Positions 7,323 to 17,442 of a stretch of 45,140 nucleotides of DNA are shown here, one piece after another. Numbering within the stretch: the first letter of the stretch is position 1; every line of letters starts with the position of its first letter. The notes beneath the pieces are model-generated. The model was not told where the DNA came from, ran no database searches, and worked only from the letters and a program-made list of their open reading frames with translations. Source of the DNA: Helicobacter ibis (GTDB taxonomy: Bacteria; Campylobacterota; Campylobacteria; Campylobacterales; Helicobacteraceae); NCBI RefSeq assembly GCF_027859255.1, contig NZ_JAQHXR010000005.1, positions 1-45,140 on the forward strand, in the 5' to 3' direction. Position numbers and translations under genes: made by a program.

Positions 7323-8972
7323 CTAATGTGCTACTGCCTCGCTTATACCAACTCCGCTCTGTGCTCTAAAATCTTGTGCTTCAAATCCTGCTCTATCGAT
7401 TGTAGCTCGTTTTGAATTATCAAGTTTAGAAATAACATAAATTAACACAAAAGTAAGTGGCATAGAAAAAATAGCCGGGTGATCATATGGGAAGATAGCC
7501 TCTTCAAATCCAAAGCTCTTCACCCAAATGCTAGGGCTTAAGACAACTAATACAACCACAAAAATAAGTCCTATTAATCCACCAAAAAATGCACCTTTTG
7601 TAGTTAATTCTTTCCAATATATGCTAAGTAATAATATAGGAAAATTGACACTAGCTGCTATGGCAAATGCCAATCCAACGGTAAAAGCTACATTTTGCTT
7701 CTCAAAAATAATCCCTAAAAATATCGCCAAGATTCCAATGCCAATTGTTGCAATTTTGGTAACCTTCATCTCTAACTTTGGATCGCATTCTCCATTTTTA
7801 CACACATTTACAAACAAATCATGACTTATAGCTCCAGCACCAGAAATAGCAAGTCCAGCAACTACTGCCAAAATAGTAGCAAATGCAACTGCAGAGATGA
7901 ATCCTAAAAATAAATCACCGCCAATCACTTGTGCTAAAGTAACAGCAATCATATTTGAAATACCATTGTAGCTTCCATCTTCGTTTAAGAAGTTTGGATT
8001 CCCAAGCAATAATGCAATAGCACCAAAGCCAATAATAAATGTAAGGATATAAAAATATCCTATAAGACCGGTTGCATAAAATACTGACTTTCTAGCCTCT
8101 TTTGCGTCTTTAACCGTGAAAAATCTCATTAAAATATGAGGAAGCCCAGCAGTTCCAAACATCAAAGCAAGTCCCAAAGAAACAGCAGAAATAGTATCAG
8201 GCAAAAATCCTCCAGGTAACATTATTTTCTCACCTTGAGGGTGATTTTTCACCGCTTCTGCAAAGTAATAACTAAGATCAAATTTGGTTAAATATAAAAT
8301 CATAATCGACATAAAAGTCGCTCCACCAAGCAATAAAATAGCCTTAATAATTTGCACCCAAGTTGTCGCATGCATACCACCAAATACAACATAGCAAATC
8401 ATTAAAATTCCAACCAAAATAACAGCAGTAGCATACGGAAGCCCAAATAACACTTGTATTAGTTGCCCTGCACCAACCATTTGTGCGATTAAATAAAATA
8501 CAATTACGCTAAGTGCAGAAATAGCAGATATAACTCTAATGGGCTTTGAATCTAATCTATATGCAGTAATATCTGCAAATGTGAATTTCCCTAGATTTCT
8601 GAATTTTTCAGCAATCAAAAACAAAATAATAGGCCAACCAGCCAAAAAACCAATAGAATAAATAAGCCCATCAAAACCATTTGTAAAAACAAGTGCAGTA
8701 ATCCCCAAAAAACTAGCCGCACTCATAAAGTCTCCTGCAATAGCAGTTCCATTTTGCAATCCTGTGATATTACCACCTGCAGTGTAAAAACCACTTGCAC
8801 TTTGTGATTTTTTGTTTGAATAAAAAGTAATTCCCAAAGTCGCAAGAACAAATATCACAAACATACTAACTGCAATAGGATTGAAGCTAGACATACCAGC
8901 ACTACCCACATCAACAGCAGCACCAAAAACACTTGAAATACTAATAATAAATCCTAACAATATTTTATTCAT
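7323..8972 (-). CDS. actP: Cation/acetate symporter ActP (sodium:solute symporter family)
   Basis: Inner-membrane symporter, 549 residues with about 13 hydrophobic helices, normal for ActP. The N-terminus resembles a signal sequence ([19 protein letters not shown]). Family blocks include [20 protein letters not shown] near residue 61, [40 protein letters not shown] and [19 protein letters not shown]. It is encoded directly downstream of a DUF485 protein with an 8-base overlap, the yjcH-actP arrangement known from E. coli. It probably takes up acetate or another short monocarboxylate; related SSF members transport other solutes, so the substrate is inferred from the DUF485 partner. Confidence 0.93.
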   Translation of the reverse strand: MNKILLGFIISISSVFGAAVDVGSAGMSSFNPIAVSMFVIFVLATLGITFYSNKKSQSASGFYTAGGNITGLQNGTAIAGDFMSAASFLGITALVFTNGFDGLIYSIGFLAGWPIILFLIAEKFRNLGKFTFADITAYRLDSKPIRVISAISALSVIVFYLIAQMVGAGQLIQVLFGLPYATAVILVGILMICYVVFGGMHATTWVQIIKAILLLGGATFMSIMILYLTKFDLSYYFAEAVKNHPQGEKIMLPGGFLPDTISAVSLGLALMFGTAGLPHILMRFFTVKDAKEARKSVFYATGLIGYFYILTFIIGFGAIALLLGNPNFLNEDGSYNGISNMIAVTLAQVIGGDLFLGFISAVAFATILAVVAGLAISGAGAISHDLFVNVCKNGECDPKLEMKVTKIATIGIGILAIFLGIIFEKQNVAFTVGLAFAIAASVNFPILLLSIYWKELTTKGAFFGGLIGLIFVVVLVVLSPSIWVKSFGFEEAIFPYDHPAIFSMPLTFVLIYVISKLDNSKRATIDRAGFEAQDFRAQSGVGISEAVAH

Positions 8973-9327
8973 AATTTTCCCTCTCTTTTGTTTTGCCTAG
9001 CTTCAAATCATCTAAAGCACCACTTTTTTCCAAATCCTCTATAACTTCTTGTTGAACTTTGTCAAAATATTTATTTGCAAAAAATGTATAAAGTCCGGTT
9101 GTTAAAATACATAAGATTATTAAAAAAATACCAACCATAATCCCAAGCGTAATGGAGCTAGGTCCAAGCCTATAACCCAACACATCGGGAAACAATCCAA
9201 TTCCAGCTACAAAAACATAGTAACATATAAGCACTACTATTGATAGTGTAGTGGCAACTTTGTTTCTTAAAGTAACAAATCTCTTAAATTTATTTATAGA
9301 TTCGTAATAATTGCTATTGCGCTCCAT
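8965..9327 (-). CDS. DUF485 membrane protein, partner of ActP (YjcH-like)
   Basis: 120 residues, slightly longer than the usual 100 or so. It has two membrane helices ([21 protein letters not shown] and [22 protein letters not shown]), preceded by [14 protein letters not shown] and followed by [17 protein letters not shown], the typical DUF485 layout. The charged tail ([16 protein letters not shown]) overlaps the actP start by 8 bases, implying translational coupling. DUF485 proteins nearly always accompany acetate-type SSF permeases; their mechanistic role is not established. The start ATG at 9327 has AAGGAG upstream. Confidence 0.88.
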   Translation of the reverse strand: MERNSNYYESINKFKRFVTLRNKVATTLSIVVLICYYVFVAGIGLFPDVLGYRLGPSSITLGIMVGIFLIILCILTTGLYTFFANKYFDKVQQEVIEDLEKSGALDDLKLGKTKERENYE

Positions 9328-9476
9328 TAATACTCCTTTGTTATTAGGTTTAATAATATCCTACACTAATTTATACTAATAGTAATTGAATCTAGCTTAC
9401 TTTTTGAAAATAGTTTTATATATGTTTAGTAGAGTAACAAGTATATTTATATGAGTAATAAAGTAACATATAAATG

Positions 9477-9893
9477 TTACTTTACAATTAGAATCGGTAT
9501 AGGAGACTTTTCAGAGAAACTACTTTGATTGCTTGAAAAAATACTATTCCAAATACTACTCTCACTATGTCCTATCGCCAATAAATCATAATCTTTAGAA
9601 TACTCTAGCACTTCCTCTACTGCTTCACCTTCTAGCATAACACTTGTAACATCAATATTATTATTTCTAAAAATATCAACAAACTTTTCTAATAGCTTAC
9701 TACTTTCTTTGCTTTCTTTGTTTTCTATCTCTTCATATGCTGCAAGTGCTGCCTCTCCATATAGCATTATTGGCGTTTTTACATGCACTAAAGTAATGCT
9801 AAAGCGTTCATCTTTCCCAAAAAAATCAACAATAAAACTAGCAGCCTTTTGACACGCCTTTGTATCATCAATTGCAAATAAAATCTTTTTCAT
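9477..9893 (-). CDS. Universal stress protein, UspA family
   Basis: 138 residues, a single Usp domain. The N-terminal strand is KKILFAIDDTKACQKAA, and the C-terminal region reads YDLLAIGHSESSIWNSIFSS...SPIPILIVK. The ATP-binding members have G-2x-G-9x-G-S/T; here the second part is replaced by SSIWNSIFSSNQSS, so nucleotide binding is doubtful. The start ATG at 9893 has a very strong ribosome site (AGGAGGGG). It begins 8 bases past the moeA stop, so it may be read from the moeA transcript, but a 150-base gap separates it from the next gene. Its role is not evident. Confidence 0.85.
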   Translation of the reverse strand: MKKILFAIDDTKACQKAASFIVDFFGKDERFSITLVHVKTPIMLYGEAALAAYEEIENKESKESSKLLEKFVDIFRNNNIDVTSVMLEGEAVEEVLEYSKDYDLLAIGHSESSIWNSIFSSNQSSFSEKSPIPILIVK

Positions 9894-9901
9894 AACCCCT
9901 C

Positions 9902-11113
9902 CTAATTTATGTAATTAGATTCTATTTTGCCCCATAAACTTTTAAAAGGCAATATTTTAATTTGATCTTTACTTTCTATATCACATCTATCTTGTGAAAA
10001 AATAGCAATAGCACTACTTCTAAAAATAGGCAAAATCTCCCCAGAGGTATAACCCCTAACCACACTAAACTCTCCATTTTTAATATCTCCAAGCATAGCT
10101 TCTACTCTATTTTTTTTTCTAAAAGATTCAGTATTTTTTAGAGATATATATTGCAAATAATGTGCACTAGCACCACTAAGCTGCCTTAAAAATGGAATAA
10201 TTAAAAACTTTAACAACACACAAGAAGCTAAAGGATTCCCTGGTAATGCTACTATAAACTTATCCCTATTTTTACTTCTATATTTTGATACCATTATTGG
10301 TTTTCCTGGTTTAATATTTATAAAATCAACTATAAACTCACCATTTTCACTTAGAATCTCGCGCATAAAATCAGCCTCGCCTTTACTAGCTCCACCAGTT
10401 GTAAAAATCACATCATAAGCACTATCTAAAATAGCCCTTATACTATCCTTATCATCTCTTAACACTCCACCATAGCTACACTCTATACCAACTTCTTTTA
10501 GATTCTCTATTATCATTGTTGTATTTGAGTTATATATTTGATAGTCAGCTGCACTCTCCCACGGCTCTTTTAGCTCATCTCCACTAGAAAAAACACAAAT
10601 TTTTAGCTTCTCATACACACTAGCATGACTTATGCCTTGTGAAGCTAGAATCATTAATGCACTTGAATCTAACTCATCTCCAACACTTAAGAGTATATTT
10701 CCCCTGCTTACTTCTTCTCCCATAATGCGAATATTTTGTCCCTTTTGATATTCTTTATTTAATACTATCTTCTCTGCACTAAAGCCCCCTTCTACCTCTT
10801 CAAATGGCACTACAAAGTCTGCGCCATTAGGTATCTTTGCTCCTGTCATTATTTTTATAGATTCTCCACTTTTAATGCTAAGAGAAGAAAAATCACCAGC
10901 TAGTATCGTTCCTATCACTTTGCTTTGTCTATCACTTAGACAACAAGCAAACCCATCCATAGCAGAATTATCAAACGCAGGTAAAGACTTTTGGCAAATA
11001 ATGTCCTCACTTAAAATTCGTTTATTTAAACTAGATAGAGGCAAAATTTGTGTCTCTAGCTTAAAGTTTCTACCGGCTAATTCTAATGCTTTTATCGCTT
11101 GTGTTAATTCCAT
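9902..11113 (-). CDS. moeA: Molybdopterin molybdenumtransferase MoeA
   Basis: Inserts molybdate (or tungstate) into adenylated molybdopterin to make molybdenum cofactor; 403 residues, full length. Recognisable blocks are LPAFDNSAMDGFACCL near residue 43, GTILAGD, IMTGAKIPNGADFVVPFEEV, VFSSGDEL, the MPT-binding FTTGGASKGEADFM, and FIVALPGNPLASCV. The start ATG at 11113 lies 2 bases after the stop of the NifS-like gene, with AAGGAT inside that gene as ribosome site. Its place after selA-selB fits maturation of a selenocysteine- and molybdopterin-containing formate dehydrogenase, although no such enzyme is encoded here. Confidence 0.93.
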   Translation of the reverse strand: MELTQAIKALELAGRNFKLETQILPLSSLNKRILSEDIICQKSLPAFDNSAMDGFACCLSDRQSKVIGTILAGDFSSLSIKSGESIKIMTGAKIPNGADFVVPFEEVEGGFSAEKIVLNKEYQKGQNIRIMGEEVSRGNILLSVGDELDSSALMILASQGISHASVYEKLKICVFSSGDELKEPWESAADYQIYNSNTTMIIENLKEVGIECSYGGVLRDDKDSIRAILDSAYDVIFTTGGASKGEADFMREILSENGEFIVDFINIKPGKPIMVSKYRSKNRDKFIVALPGNPLASCVLLKFLIIPFLRQLSGASAHYLQYISLKNTESFRKKNRVEAMLGDIKNGEFSVVRGYTSGEILPIFRSSAIAIFSQDRCDIESKDQIKILPFKSLWGKIESNYIN

Positions 11114-11115
11114 GT

Positions 11116-12135
11116 TTATCCTTGTAGTTTTTTTAATTGTAAAAAATTATTAGCTATCTTTATTGCACTTTCTTTTATTGTTGTATCATCTATATTTTGA
11201 TTGTTAAAGCTAAGACATAAAAGCTCTCTGGCCCTATCTTCACTAAACCCCATAAGTTGCAAAACAAAAGAAGGACTAGAAAAGCCATATAAACAATCAA
11301 CCCCATTAATTAAAGATATATCATCAAAAAGCAAACTTTGAATGAGATTTCTAGCCCTACTAGATACAAGCCCCAATGGTAGCGTATTTTTTGGCGTGTT
11401 GTAGAATCTATACACATCATCATGCAATATTTCTTTTATATGCTCAAAAAATCTACAAGCATAGTCTATACCGCTACATTCTTGCTTTAGCGATATTGCT
11501 TTTATGAATACTTCATACAAATTTTCTATCTCTAAATACATACTTAAAGCACTAAGCCCAAAAAAATCACTCTTTTTACTGCACAAGATTCCATATCCTC
11601 TAAGAACCCCTAGATTTTCACCATTTATAAGCATGAAATTTGCATTTTTTGGTAGTGGCAAATTTAGTGCTAATGCATAGCTAATATCCCAAACACTAAA
11701 GCAAGAATGAAGTATTTCATCTAAATATAGATTCGAAGTTAAAATATCTTCATTTAAATACGGAACAAAAAAACACTTAACTCCATTAGAGAGTGCCTCT
11801 CTTACTCCGCTTTCAACACTTCCATTATCGATATTTGGGATAATTTGTATGCAATTATTATGTGTTCTTGAGGCTTCATATAGCATTTTATTTGCACTTG
11901 CAATTACTCCAACTCTACCATAAGCCTCACATAAACTAAGCAAGAAAGAAAAAGATTCCAAACTAAAACTAAAAGGGCGCGATATAGCACAATGCAAAGT
12001 CTCGCTTAAAGCTTGGTTGTCTTTTTTGGATTTTTGTTGTGCATTTGGCGTGATACTTAGCATATTTACTCTATCTCCACCAAGCATATTTATTAGTTCT
12101 CTATTAAGCGGTGGATTATGCAAAAAATCAAACAT
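11116..12135 (-). CDS. Degenerate NifS/class V aminotransferase-like protein in the sel operon
   Basis: 339 residues, cytosolic. Its start overlaps the selB stop (TGATG), so the ATG at 12135 is preferred over the TTG one codon before. The fold pattern of cysteine desulfurases and related class V PLP enzymes can be followed: NPPLNRELINMLGG, GSVESGVREALSNG, then VWDISYALALNLPLPKN, where D150 would hold the PLP ring. The block FMLINGENLGVLRGYGIL aligns with the usual F-x-S-x-H-K-x-G-P-x-G-x-G, but the Schiff-base lysine is replaced by Asn (about residue 174). It therefore probably does not bind PLP in the normal way. Its place between selB and moeA suggests a role in selenium or sulfur handling for selenoprotein or formate dehydrogenase assembly, but this is inference from context. 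Confidence 0.65.
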   Translation of the reverse strand: MFDFLHNPPLNRELINMLGGDRVNMLSITPNAQQKSKKDNQALSETLHCAISRPFSFSLESFSFLLSLCEAYGRVGVIASANKMLYEASRTHNNCIQIIPNIDNGSVESGVREALSNGVKCFFVPYLNEDILTSNLYLDEILHSCFSVWDISYALALNLPLPKNANFMLINGENLGVLRGYGILCSKKSDFFGLSALSMYLEIENLYEVFIKAISLKQECSGIDYACRFFEHIKEILHDDVYRFYNTPKNTLPLGLVSSRARNLIQSLLFDDISLINGVDCLYGFSSPSFVLQLMGFSEDRARELLCLSFNNQNIDDTTIKESAIKIANNFLQLKKLQG

Positions 12136-13934
12136 CAACTATCCTTTAATGTCCTTGTTCCATTGGTGTTTATAATATCTGAAAAACTATCAAGATAATC
12201 AAGATATGTAATTAAATATTTTCTACTTAATGGAAAATGTCTCTTAAAATTATTAATATCCAAATATCCTTCATTTTTTATAATAGACCTCATCTCTTCA
12301 AGTAGCTTAGATAACGCACTAGATGTAATAAATAGCTTATGACTAAGTCTTAATACCTTCTTTTCTTTAGTTAGAATCTTTAAAGCATCATCACCTGTTT
12401 TTCTATCAATATCTAAAACATCATAAATATTATATGGTGCAAGTGGTTCATACTCTTGGGTAAGTAGCATAGAGTATATTTCATTATACACATAACTATG
12501 CACACTATCATTAAAGCTAGGAGATACAAAAAAAGATTCTTTTTTAACAACTAGTTTATCGCTAATTGCACACTCTAAAGCAAGTGTAGCAAGATTTTCC
12601 GATACCCATGAGTATTTTTGGGTTAATAGTGTGCTTGATAGAAGTGCTTTTTTATTCTTGTGTAATATTTCTTTAATATATCCTAGCACAACATCTATAC
12701 TGCTTTTTGGATATACGACTAAATTTAGGCTATCTACATAGCAATTCTCCAAAGTATTAGCAATATTTAGTGCTTCTTCTTTTGAGATTGCAAATCTTTG
12801 TGTAGCACTAAGAAGTCCAAATCCTTTTTTATGCACTTCTAAAAGCAACAAAAACGCATTTTTAAAATCTCTTTTATATAAAAGCTTTACACAATGTAAT
12901 TTTTGAGACTTCTTCATAGGATCTGCTATTGCTCCAAGTATGCTACCGCCACCTAGTGTTACATTATCATCTCTTATTATGAATCTCTCTCCAAAAATTG
13001 CAAAAATCTTTTGTTGCGTTTTTATTGTTGCATACTTTTTAGAATCATCTAAAAACAAGATTCTAGCGTTGCACTTTAATGCACCTATATAAAATATTAC
13101 ATCACTATTATGTGCTACATCACTAAAGAGTTCAATACTAACTTCTAAAGTATCAAATCCCCTAAAATAGCCCTTCTTTGTTAACAAATCGCCTCTTTTT
13201 AGCTCATTATGTGATACTCCACTTAAGTTTATAGCAACTCTCTCTCCAATGTTTGCTACTTTTAGATACTCGCCATGGTTTTGTATATTTTTTATATTTA
13301 ATGCCCTATTTAAATTACAACACCAAATTTTATCTTCTAAAGCCAACCTTCCATCAAGCAATGTCCCACTTACAACACAACCTATACCCTTTAGCGTAAA
13401 TACCCTATCTATGTAATATCTAAAAACATCTAAATTTCTATGAATCTTATTTGGTAGTGAGAATAGATAATTTTTTAAAGATTCAATGCTTTTTTTATCA
13501 TATATTGAAGTGTGAAATATTTTTAAAGGAGAGATTAGCTCTAGTATCTCATTTGTCGCATTTGTAGTATCTATATCTTCTAAATCACATTTTGTAAAAA
13601 CAACTATAAAGCTACTAACTCCAAGCAATTTTGCAATTTTTATATGCTCTATACTTTGTGGCTTAAGCCCTTCATTTGCAGCTACTACAAGCATACAATA
13701 GTCCATACCAAACGCACCTGCTATCATATGCTTTACTAGCTTCTCATGTCCAGGCACATCGATAAAAGAAATATTTTTATTATTGCTTAGACAATTAGAG
13801 AAGCTCAAATCAAGCGTGATTCCTCTTTCTTGCTCTTCCTTTCTGCTATCTCCCCAAAAACCATTTATAGTCTCTATTAGACTTGTCTTTCCATGGTCTA
13901 TATGCCCAATAGTGCCTATAATTAAATTTTGCAT
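12135..13934 (-). CDS. selB: Selenocysteine-specific elongation factor SelB
   Basis: GTPase that brings Sec-tRNA to UGA codons carrying a SECIS hairpin. It is 599 residues, close to the E. coli size (614). G1 is GTIGHIDHGKTSLIE at residues 7-21; also present are the switch ERGITLDLSF, G3 DVPGHEKLVKHM, and G4 in the form FTKCD. The C-terminal half consists of winged-helix repeats that read the SECIS element and ends in a short KRHFPLSRKYLITYLDYLD block. It overlaps the end of selA by 13 bases. Its presence predicts selenoproteins in the genome; I saw no clear in-frame UGA selenoprotein in this window. Confidence 0.94.
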   Translation of the reverse strand: MQNLIIGTIGHIDHGKTSLIETINGFWGDSRKEEQERGITLDLSFSNCLSNNKNISFIDVPGHEKLVKHMIAGAFGMDYCMLVVAANEGLKPQSIEHIKIAKLLGVSSFIVVFTKCDLEDIDTTNATNEILELISPLKIFHTSIYDKKSIESLKNYLFSLPNKIHRNLDVFRYYIDRVFTLKGIGCVVSGTLLDGRLALEDKIWCCNLNRALNIKNIQNHGEYLKVANIGERVAINLSGVSHNELKRGDLLTKKGYFRGFDTLEVSIELFSDVAHNSDVIFYIGALKCNARILFLDDSKKYATIKTQQKIFAIFGERFIIRDDNVTLGGGSILGAIADPMKKSQKLHCVKLLYKRDFKNAFLLLLEVHKKGFGLLSATQRFAISKEEALNIANTLENCYVDSLNLVVYPKSSIDVVLGYIKEILHKNKKALLSSTLLTQKYSWVSENLATLALECAISDKLVVKKESFFVSPSFNDSVHSYVYNEIYSMLLTQEYEPLAPYNIYDVLDIDRKTGDDALKILTKEKKVLRLSHKLFITSSALSKLLEEMRSIIKNEGYLDINNFKRHFPLSRKYLITYLDYLDSFSDIINTNGTRTLKDS

Positions 13935-15271
13935 TCCTCTAAAACCTCTTTTATTTTTAGAAAATCTCTATCAAATATCGTTCGTATATCAAGTATAACT
14001 GCACCATTTTCTATCCTAGCAATTATTCCACTATCTCGCAAATACCTCTCAAGCTCTGATTCATCTTTACTTACAAGCGAGATTCCAAATGATTTTAACT
14101 GCTTATTTGGCATAGCACCACCACCGCTATAACCTATTGCCTCAATTATTGTGGCATTGTATTTTTTTGGCAACATTTCATATAAAGTTCTTGCTCTTTT
14201 TTCAAGCTCATCTAATGTATAGCTCAACATTTTTGCAGTTGGTATTTTGTCTATATCACCCTTTAAATAACAAAGTAGCGTAGATTCCAAAAGACAAATA
14301 GTAAATTTATCCACCCTTAGCATACGCAAAAGCTGGTTTTTCTTTAATTGGTCTATATATTTTTTTTTGCCAAATATAATCCCTGCTTGCGCTCCGCCTA
14401 AAAGCTTATCTCCACTAAAACTAACTAGGCTTGGTTTTAGTTTAGCTATTGTCTCTAAAGAATCTTCACATACATTAAAATTACTACTAGTTTCTAAAAA
14501 TCCGCTTCCCAAATCGTAATAATCTAAAATATCATGCTTATTTGATAGTAAAATTAATTCCTCAAATGAAACTTCACTACTAAATCCAACTATGTCGTAA
14601 TTTGATTTATGAGCCTTAAAAATCATTGCAGTATTTTGGTTAATAGCTTCTTGGTAGTCCAAAATATTTGTCTTATTTGTTGTGCCAACTTCTTTTAAAA
14701 TCGCACCAGCATTTTCCATAACTTGAGGAATCCTAAAGCTTCCACCTATCTCTACTAGCTCACCTCTTGAGATTATCACCTCTTTATTTTTTGCAAATGT
14801 ATTTAGTATTAAAAAAACAGCAGCTGCATTATTATTTACAACAAGGACATCTTCGCATTCTAACAAATTTACAAAAATCTCTTTAAGGTGTATATATCGC
14901 TCACTTCTCTTGGCTAATTTTTCATCATATTCTAAATTGTTATAAGCACTCAAAACATGCTTTGCTTCATCTAATAATTCTTCGGAAAATACACTTCTTC
15001 CTAAATTTGTATGCACAACAATTCCAGTAGCATTAATAAGTGGCTTTAATGATTTTCTAAAGACAGATTCATAGATTTTTGATATTTCAAGCACACATTC
15101 ATCAATGCTTAAAATCTTGCTACCCTTAAGTAATTCTTGCCTATAAATCTCTAAAAATTTATTTATACACTTTTTTAAAAATCCTCTATTAAACCCAACA
15201 AAAGATTCATGCTCTAATAATTTGTCAATTTTAGGAATATTCCTAAAGACTTCTTTATCTATAGTTTCCAT
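13922..15271 (-). CDS. selA: L-seryl-tRNA(Sec) selenium transferase SelA
   Basis: PLP enzyme that converts Ser-tRNA(Sec) to Sec-tRNA(Sec) using selenophosphate; 449 residues, normal size. The blocks LINATGIVVHTNLGRSVFSEE, RGELVEIGGSFRIPQVM and VGTTNKTN are visible. The Schiff-base lysine lies in SFSGDKLLGGAQAGII, so unlike its NifS-like neighbour it keeps its active site. GTG at 15277 and ATG at 15271 are both possible starts; I prefer the ATG (METIDKEVF). The start lies inside the end of the upstream glycosyltransferase gene, so translation is probably coupled. selD is not in the window. Confidence 0.94.
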   Translation of the reverse strand: METIDKEVFRNIPKIDKLLEHESFVGFNRGFLKKCINKFLEIYRQELLKGSKILSIDECVLEISKIYESVFRKSLKPLINATGIVVHTNLGRSVFSEELLDEAKHVLSAYNNLEYDEKLAKRSERYIHLKEIFVNLLECEDVLVVNNNAAAVFLILNTFAKNKEVIISRGELVEIGGSFRIPQVMENAGAILKEVGTTNKTNILDYQEAINQNTAMIFKAHKSNYDIVGFSSEVSFEELILLSNKHDILDYYDLGSGFLETSSNFNVCEDSLETIAKLKPSLVSFSGDKLLGGAQAGIIFGKKKYIDQLKKNQLLRMLRVDKFTICLLESTLLCYLKGDIDKIPTAKMLSYTLDELEKRARTLYEMLPKKYNATIIEAIGYSGGGAMPNKQLKSFGISLVSKDESELERYLRDSGIIARIENGAVILDIRTIFDRDFLKIKEVLEECKI

Positions 15272-16502
15272 CAGCACCCATTCTCAAGCTTCCATTATGG
15301 ATTATATGAGGGCTATTACTTGCCTTACGCATAAATAATGGTTCTAATAACTCTAGCAGTCTATCTGTGCTAGCTTCTATATCTAGTTGTTTTTCTGCTT
15401 CTTCAAACTCTTTGCTAAAATCACTCTTTAGTACTTTTTTGATCGCAGAAACCCATGGCTTAATTTCTTCATTAGTAGGGATTCTTAGATGGTCTTCTTT
15501 ACATGCTTCAGGCACTGCTACTGCTATACCTGCTCCTGCCATTGCTTCTTCCATACCGCCATTTCCACCACTTATTACGCATGGGACTTTATTTAGCACT
15601 GCCTCACTTATAACTCTACCCCAAGATTCATAAGCTATAGATGGAGCTAATAATACCTTTGTTCTTTTATAAACTTCTTTCATATTATTTGTAGCTTTCA
15701 TAAAATCAACATTTGTAAATTGTTGAGGCTTGTATGGACACTTTTCTTTATTGCTTGATAAATGCATTAAAGGCAAAGCTTCAACAAAACTAACCCTAGT
15801 ATCAATTACTAAAAACTTTAAATCAGGTAACTCTTTTTTGCAAACTTCAGCTATTTTTGCAAAGATAGTAGCACCCTTACTTGGTGAAGGATTTACAAAA
15901 GTTATATATTGCGGATCTCTTTCTTGTGTTACACATTTATCCTTATCTATAAAAATACCAGTGCTACATACATTAAGTCTATCCCTAATGCCATATAAAT
16001 TAGCTGTGGCTTTGGATTCTGTAAAGATTAAATCACAATCCCAAAACTCAAAATGAGGGTGATTTGCATTACACAAAGGATATACAAATGGGATACCTCT
16101 TTTTTTAGATTCTGCTTGTATTGCTACTCCTATTGTTCCAACACAATATCCCATAGCAATATCAGGTCTATATGTATTGCACATCATTGTAAAGTATTGG
16201 AAAAAATCCCACAACTCTTTATAAGTCATTAAATTTAAATCTCTATTTTGGCACACAAGATATCTATATTCTATGCCACTATCATGAATAATTGCTGGAG
16301 AATTAACGCCCCTTTTTATCTCTTCTTCTAAATTTCCAAAATAAGTAGTGCCTCTAGGAGAATCAAAGACAAAACTGCTTAAAACTTTAACTTCAATACC
16401 CCTTTTTACCAAAGATTCAAGCATTGTTCTTACCTGCAAGGCAGCACCAGAGCTAGTATCGTGCAAATTAAATGGACTAACATACAAAAGCTTCTTACCC
16501 AT
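15255..16502 (-). CDS. GT4-family glycosyltransferase
   Basis: 415 residues, cytosolic or peripheral. The N-terminus LLYVSPFNLHDTSSGAALQV resembles the nucleotide-sugar transferase GT-B fold. The C-terminal donor-binding region has FVNPSPSKGATIFAKIAE and ESWGRVISEAVLNKVPCVIS, the E-x7-E motif of retaining GT4 enzymes, then GNGGMEEAMAGAGIAV. The donor and acceptor cannot be told. It starts 31 bases after miaA and overlaps selA by 17 bases, an odd partner for tRNA and selenium genes. fliW is encoded three genes upstream, so a flagellin-glycan role is possible but unproven. Confidence 0.82.
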   Translation of the reverse strand: MGKKLLYVSPFNLHDTSSGAALQVRTMLESLVKRGIEVKVLSSFVFDSPRGTTYFGNLEEEIKRGVNSPAIIHDSGIEYRYLVCQNRDLNLMTYKELWDFFQYFTMMCNTYRPDIAMGYCVGTIGVAIQAESKKRGIPFVYPLCNANHPHFEFWDCDLIFTESKATANLYGIRDRLNVCSTGIFIDKDKCVTQERDPQYITFVNPSPSKGATIFAKIAEVCKKELPDLKFLVIDTRVSFVEALPLMHLSSNKEKCPYKPQQFTNVDFMKATNNMKEVYKRTKVLLAPSIAYESWGRVISEAVLNKVPCVISGGNGGMEEAMAGAGIAVAVPEACKEDHLRIPTNEEIKPWVSAIKKVLKSDFSKEFEEAEKQLDIEASTDRLLELLEPLFMRKASNSPHIIHNGSLRMGADGNYR

Positions 16503-16533
16503 GATATAACCTTATAAATACTTTTAATGAATT

Positions 16534-17442
16534 TTAACACATTTTCAAATGCTCAATTACACTAGAGCAAATTTCATCATAATTACCTTTCAAATGAGAT
16601 TCAAGTTGTGTTTTATTAAATGTCCTTTGTCTTTTTGTAAGTTGCATTGTGTGGGTTACTATCAACTCTTGGGCTTCTTTTAGCGAGATTCCACCTTTTA
16701 TATAAGATAGAGATTCTTTAATGCCTATGCTTTTTATCCATTGCTTTGTTTCTCCATATTTATCCACCAAATATCTAACCTCATCTATAATACCTCTATC
16801 AAACATATCTTGCGTTCGAATCTGTATTTTTTTTAGCAATTCATCTCTACTAAGCAGAATCTCAAAGATTTTACATTGTTTTATTATTGGCTTTGGAGGA
16901 TTTTTAGCAAAATACACACTAGGCTTTGTGTTTGTAGCAAAATATATGCTTAAAGCCCTATCTATCCTATAAGTATCACTTGGTTTTAGATTTTTAGCAT
17001 ATTCACTATCAATTGAATCTAAAAACATATATCTCTCTGCAATATCACCTATGCTATCTAGCTTTTCTTGTATATAGTCTTTATCAAGCTTAGGAATCTC
17101 TGATAGGCCACTAAGCAATGTTTTTAAATAAAAACTACTACCACCAACAATTAAAAGCTTCTTATTATTATCCCTACAAAAAGATACCGCTTTATTATAT
17201 TCATCAATAAAAGTATGGACATTATGACTATTAGCTGGAGAAATAATATCAAACCCAAAATGAACAATATCTCCTCTTTCCTCTTTACTGGGCTTTGCAG
17301 AAGCAATATCTATTTCTCTAAACACACTAAGAGAATCTAATGACAAGATAGCACAATCAAATAAAGTAGCAACCTCGAGCGACAATTTGGTCTTGCCACT
17401 GCCACTACCGCCAAGTATTGCTATATGCTCTATATCTCTCAC
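16534..17442 (-). CDS. miaA: tRNA dimethylallyltransferase MiaA
   Basis: Transfers a dimethylallyl group to A37 of tRNAs that read codons starting with U; 302 residues, full length. The P-loop is GGSGSGKTKLS at residues 11-21, followed by LSLDSLSVFREIDIASAKP (substrate tRNA contacts) and VGGSSFYLKTLLSGLSEIP. The region IKQCKIFEILLSRDELLKKI and TKRQRTFNKTQ also match the family. It starts with GTG at 17442, sharing one base with the proC stop (TAGTG). tRNA(Sec) is a MiaA substrate in many bacteria, which gives a loose link to selAB downstream. Confidence 0.94.
   Translation of the reverse strand: MRDIEHIAILGGSGSGKTKLSLEVATLFDCAILSLDSLSVFREIDIASAKPSKEERGDIVHFGFDIISPANSHNVHTFIDEYNKAVSFCRDNNKKLLIVGGSSFYLKTLLSGLSEIPKLDKDYIQEKLDSIGDIAERYMFLDSIDSEYAKNLKPSDTYRIDRALSIYFATNTKPSVYFAKNPPKPIIKQCKIFEILLSRDELLKKIQIRTQDMFDRGIIDEVRYLVDKYGETKQWIKSIGIKESLSYIKGGISLKEAQELIVTHTMQLTKRQRTFNKTQLESHLKGNYDEICSSVIEHLKMC

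Noticed and set aside
12135-15271. Possible selenoprotein or SECIS element near selAB
   Set aside because: No gene here has an in-frame TGA followed by a convincing continuation; the TGA codons seen are ordinary gene ends.
16805-16820. GTTCGAATC-like stretch resembling a tRNA T-loop
   Set aside because: It lies inside the miaA coding sequence and no cloverleaf arms can be drawn around it. I found no tRNA or rRNA gene in the window.
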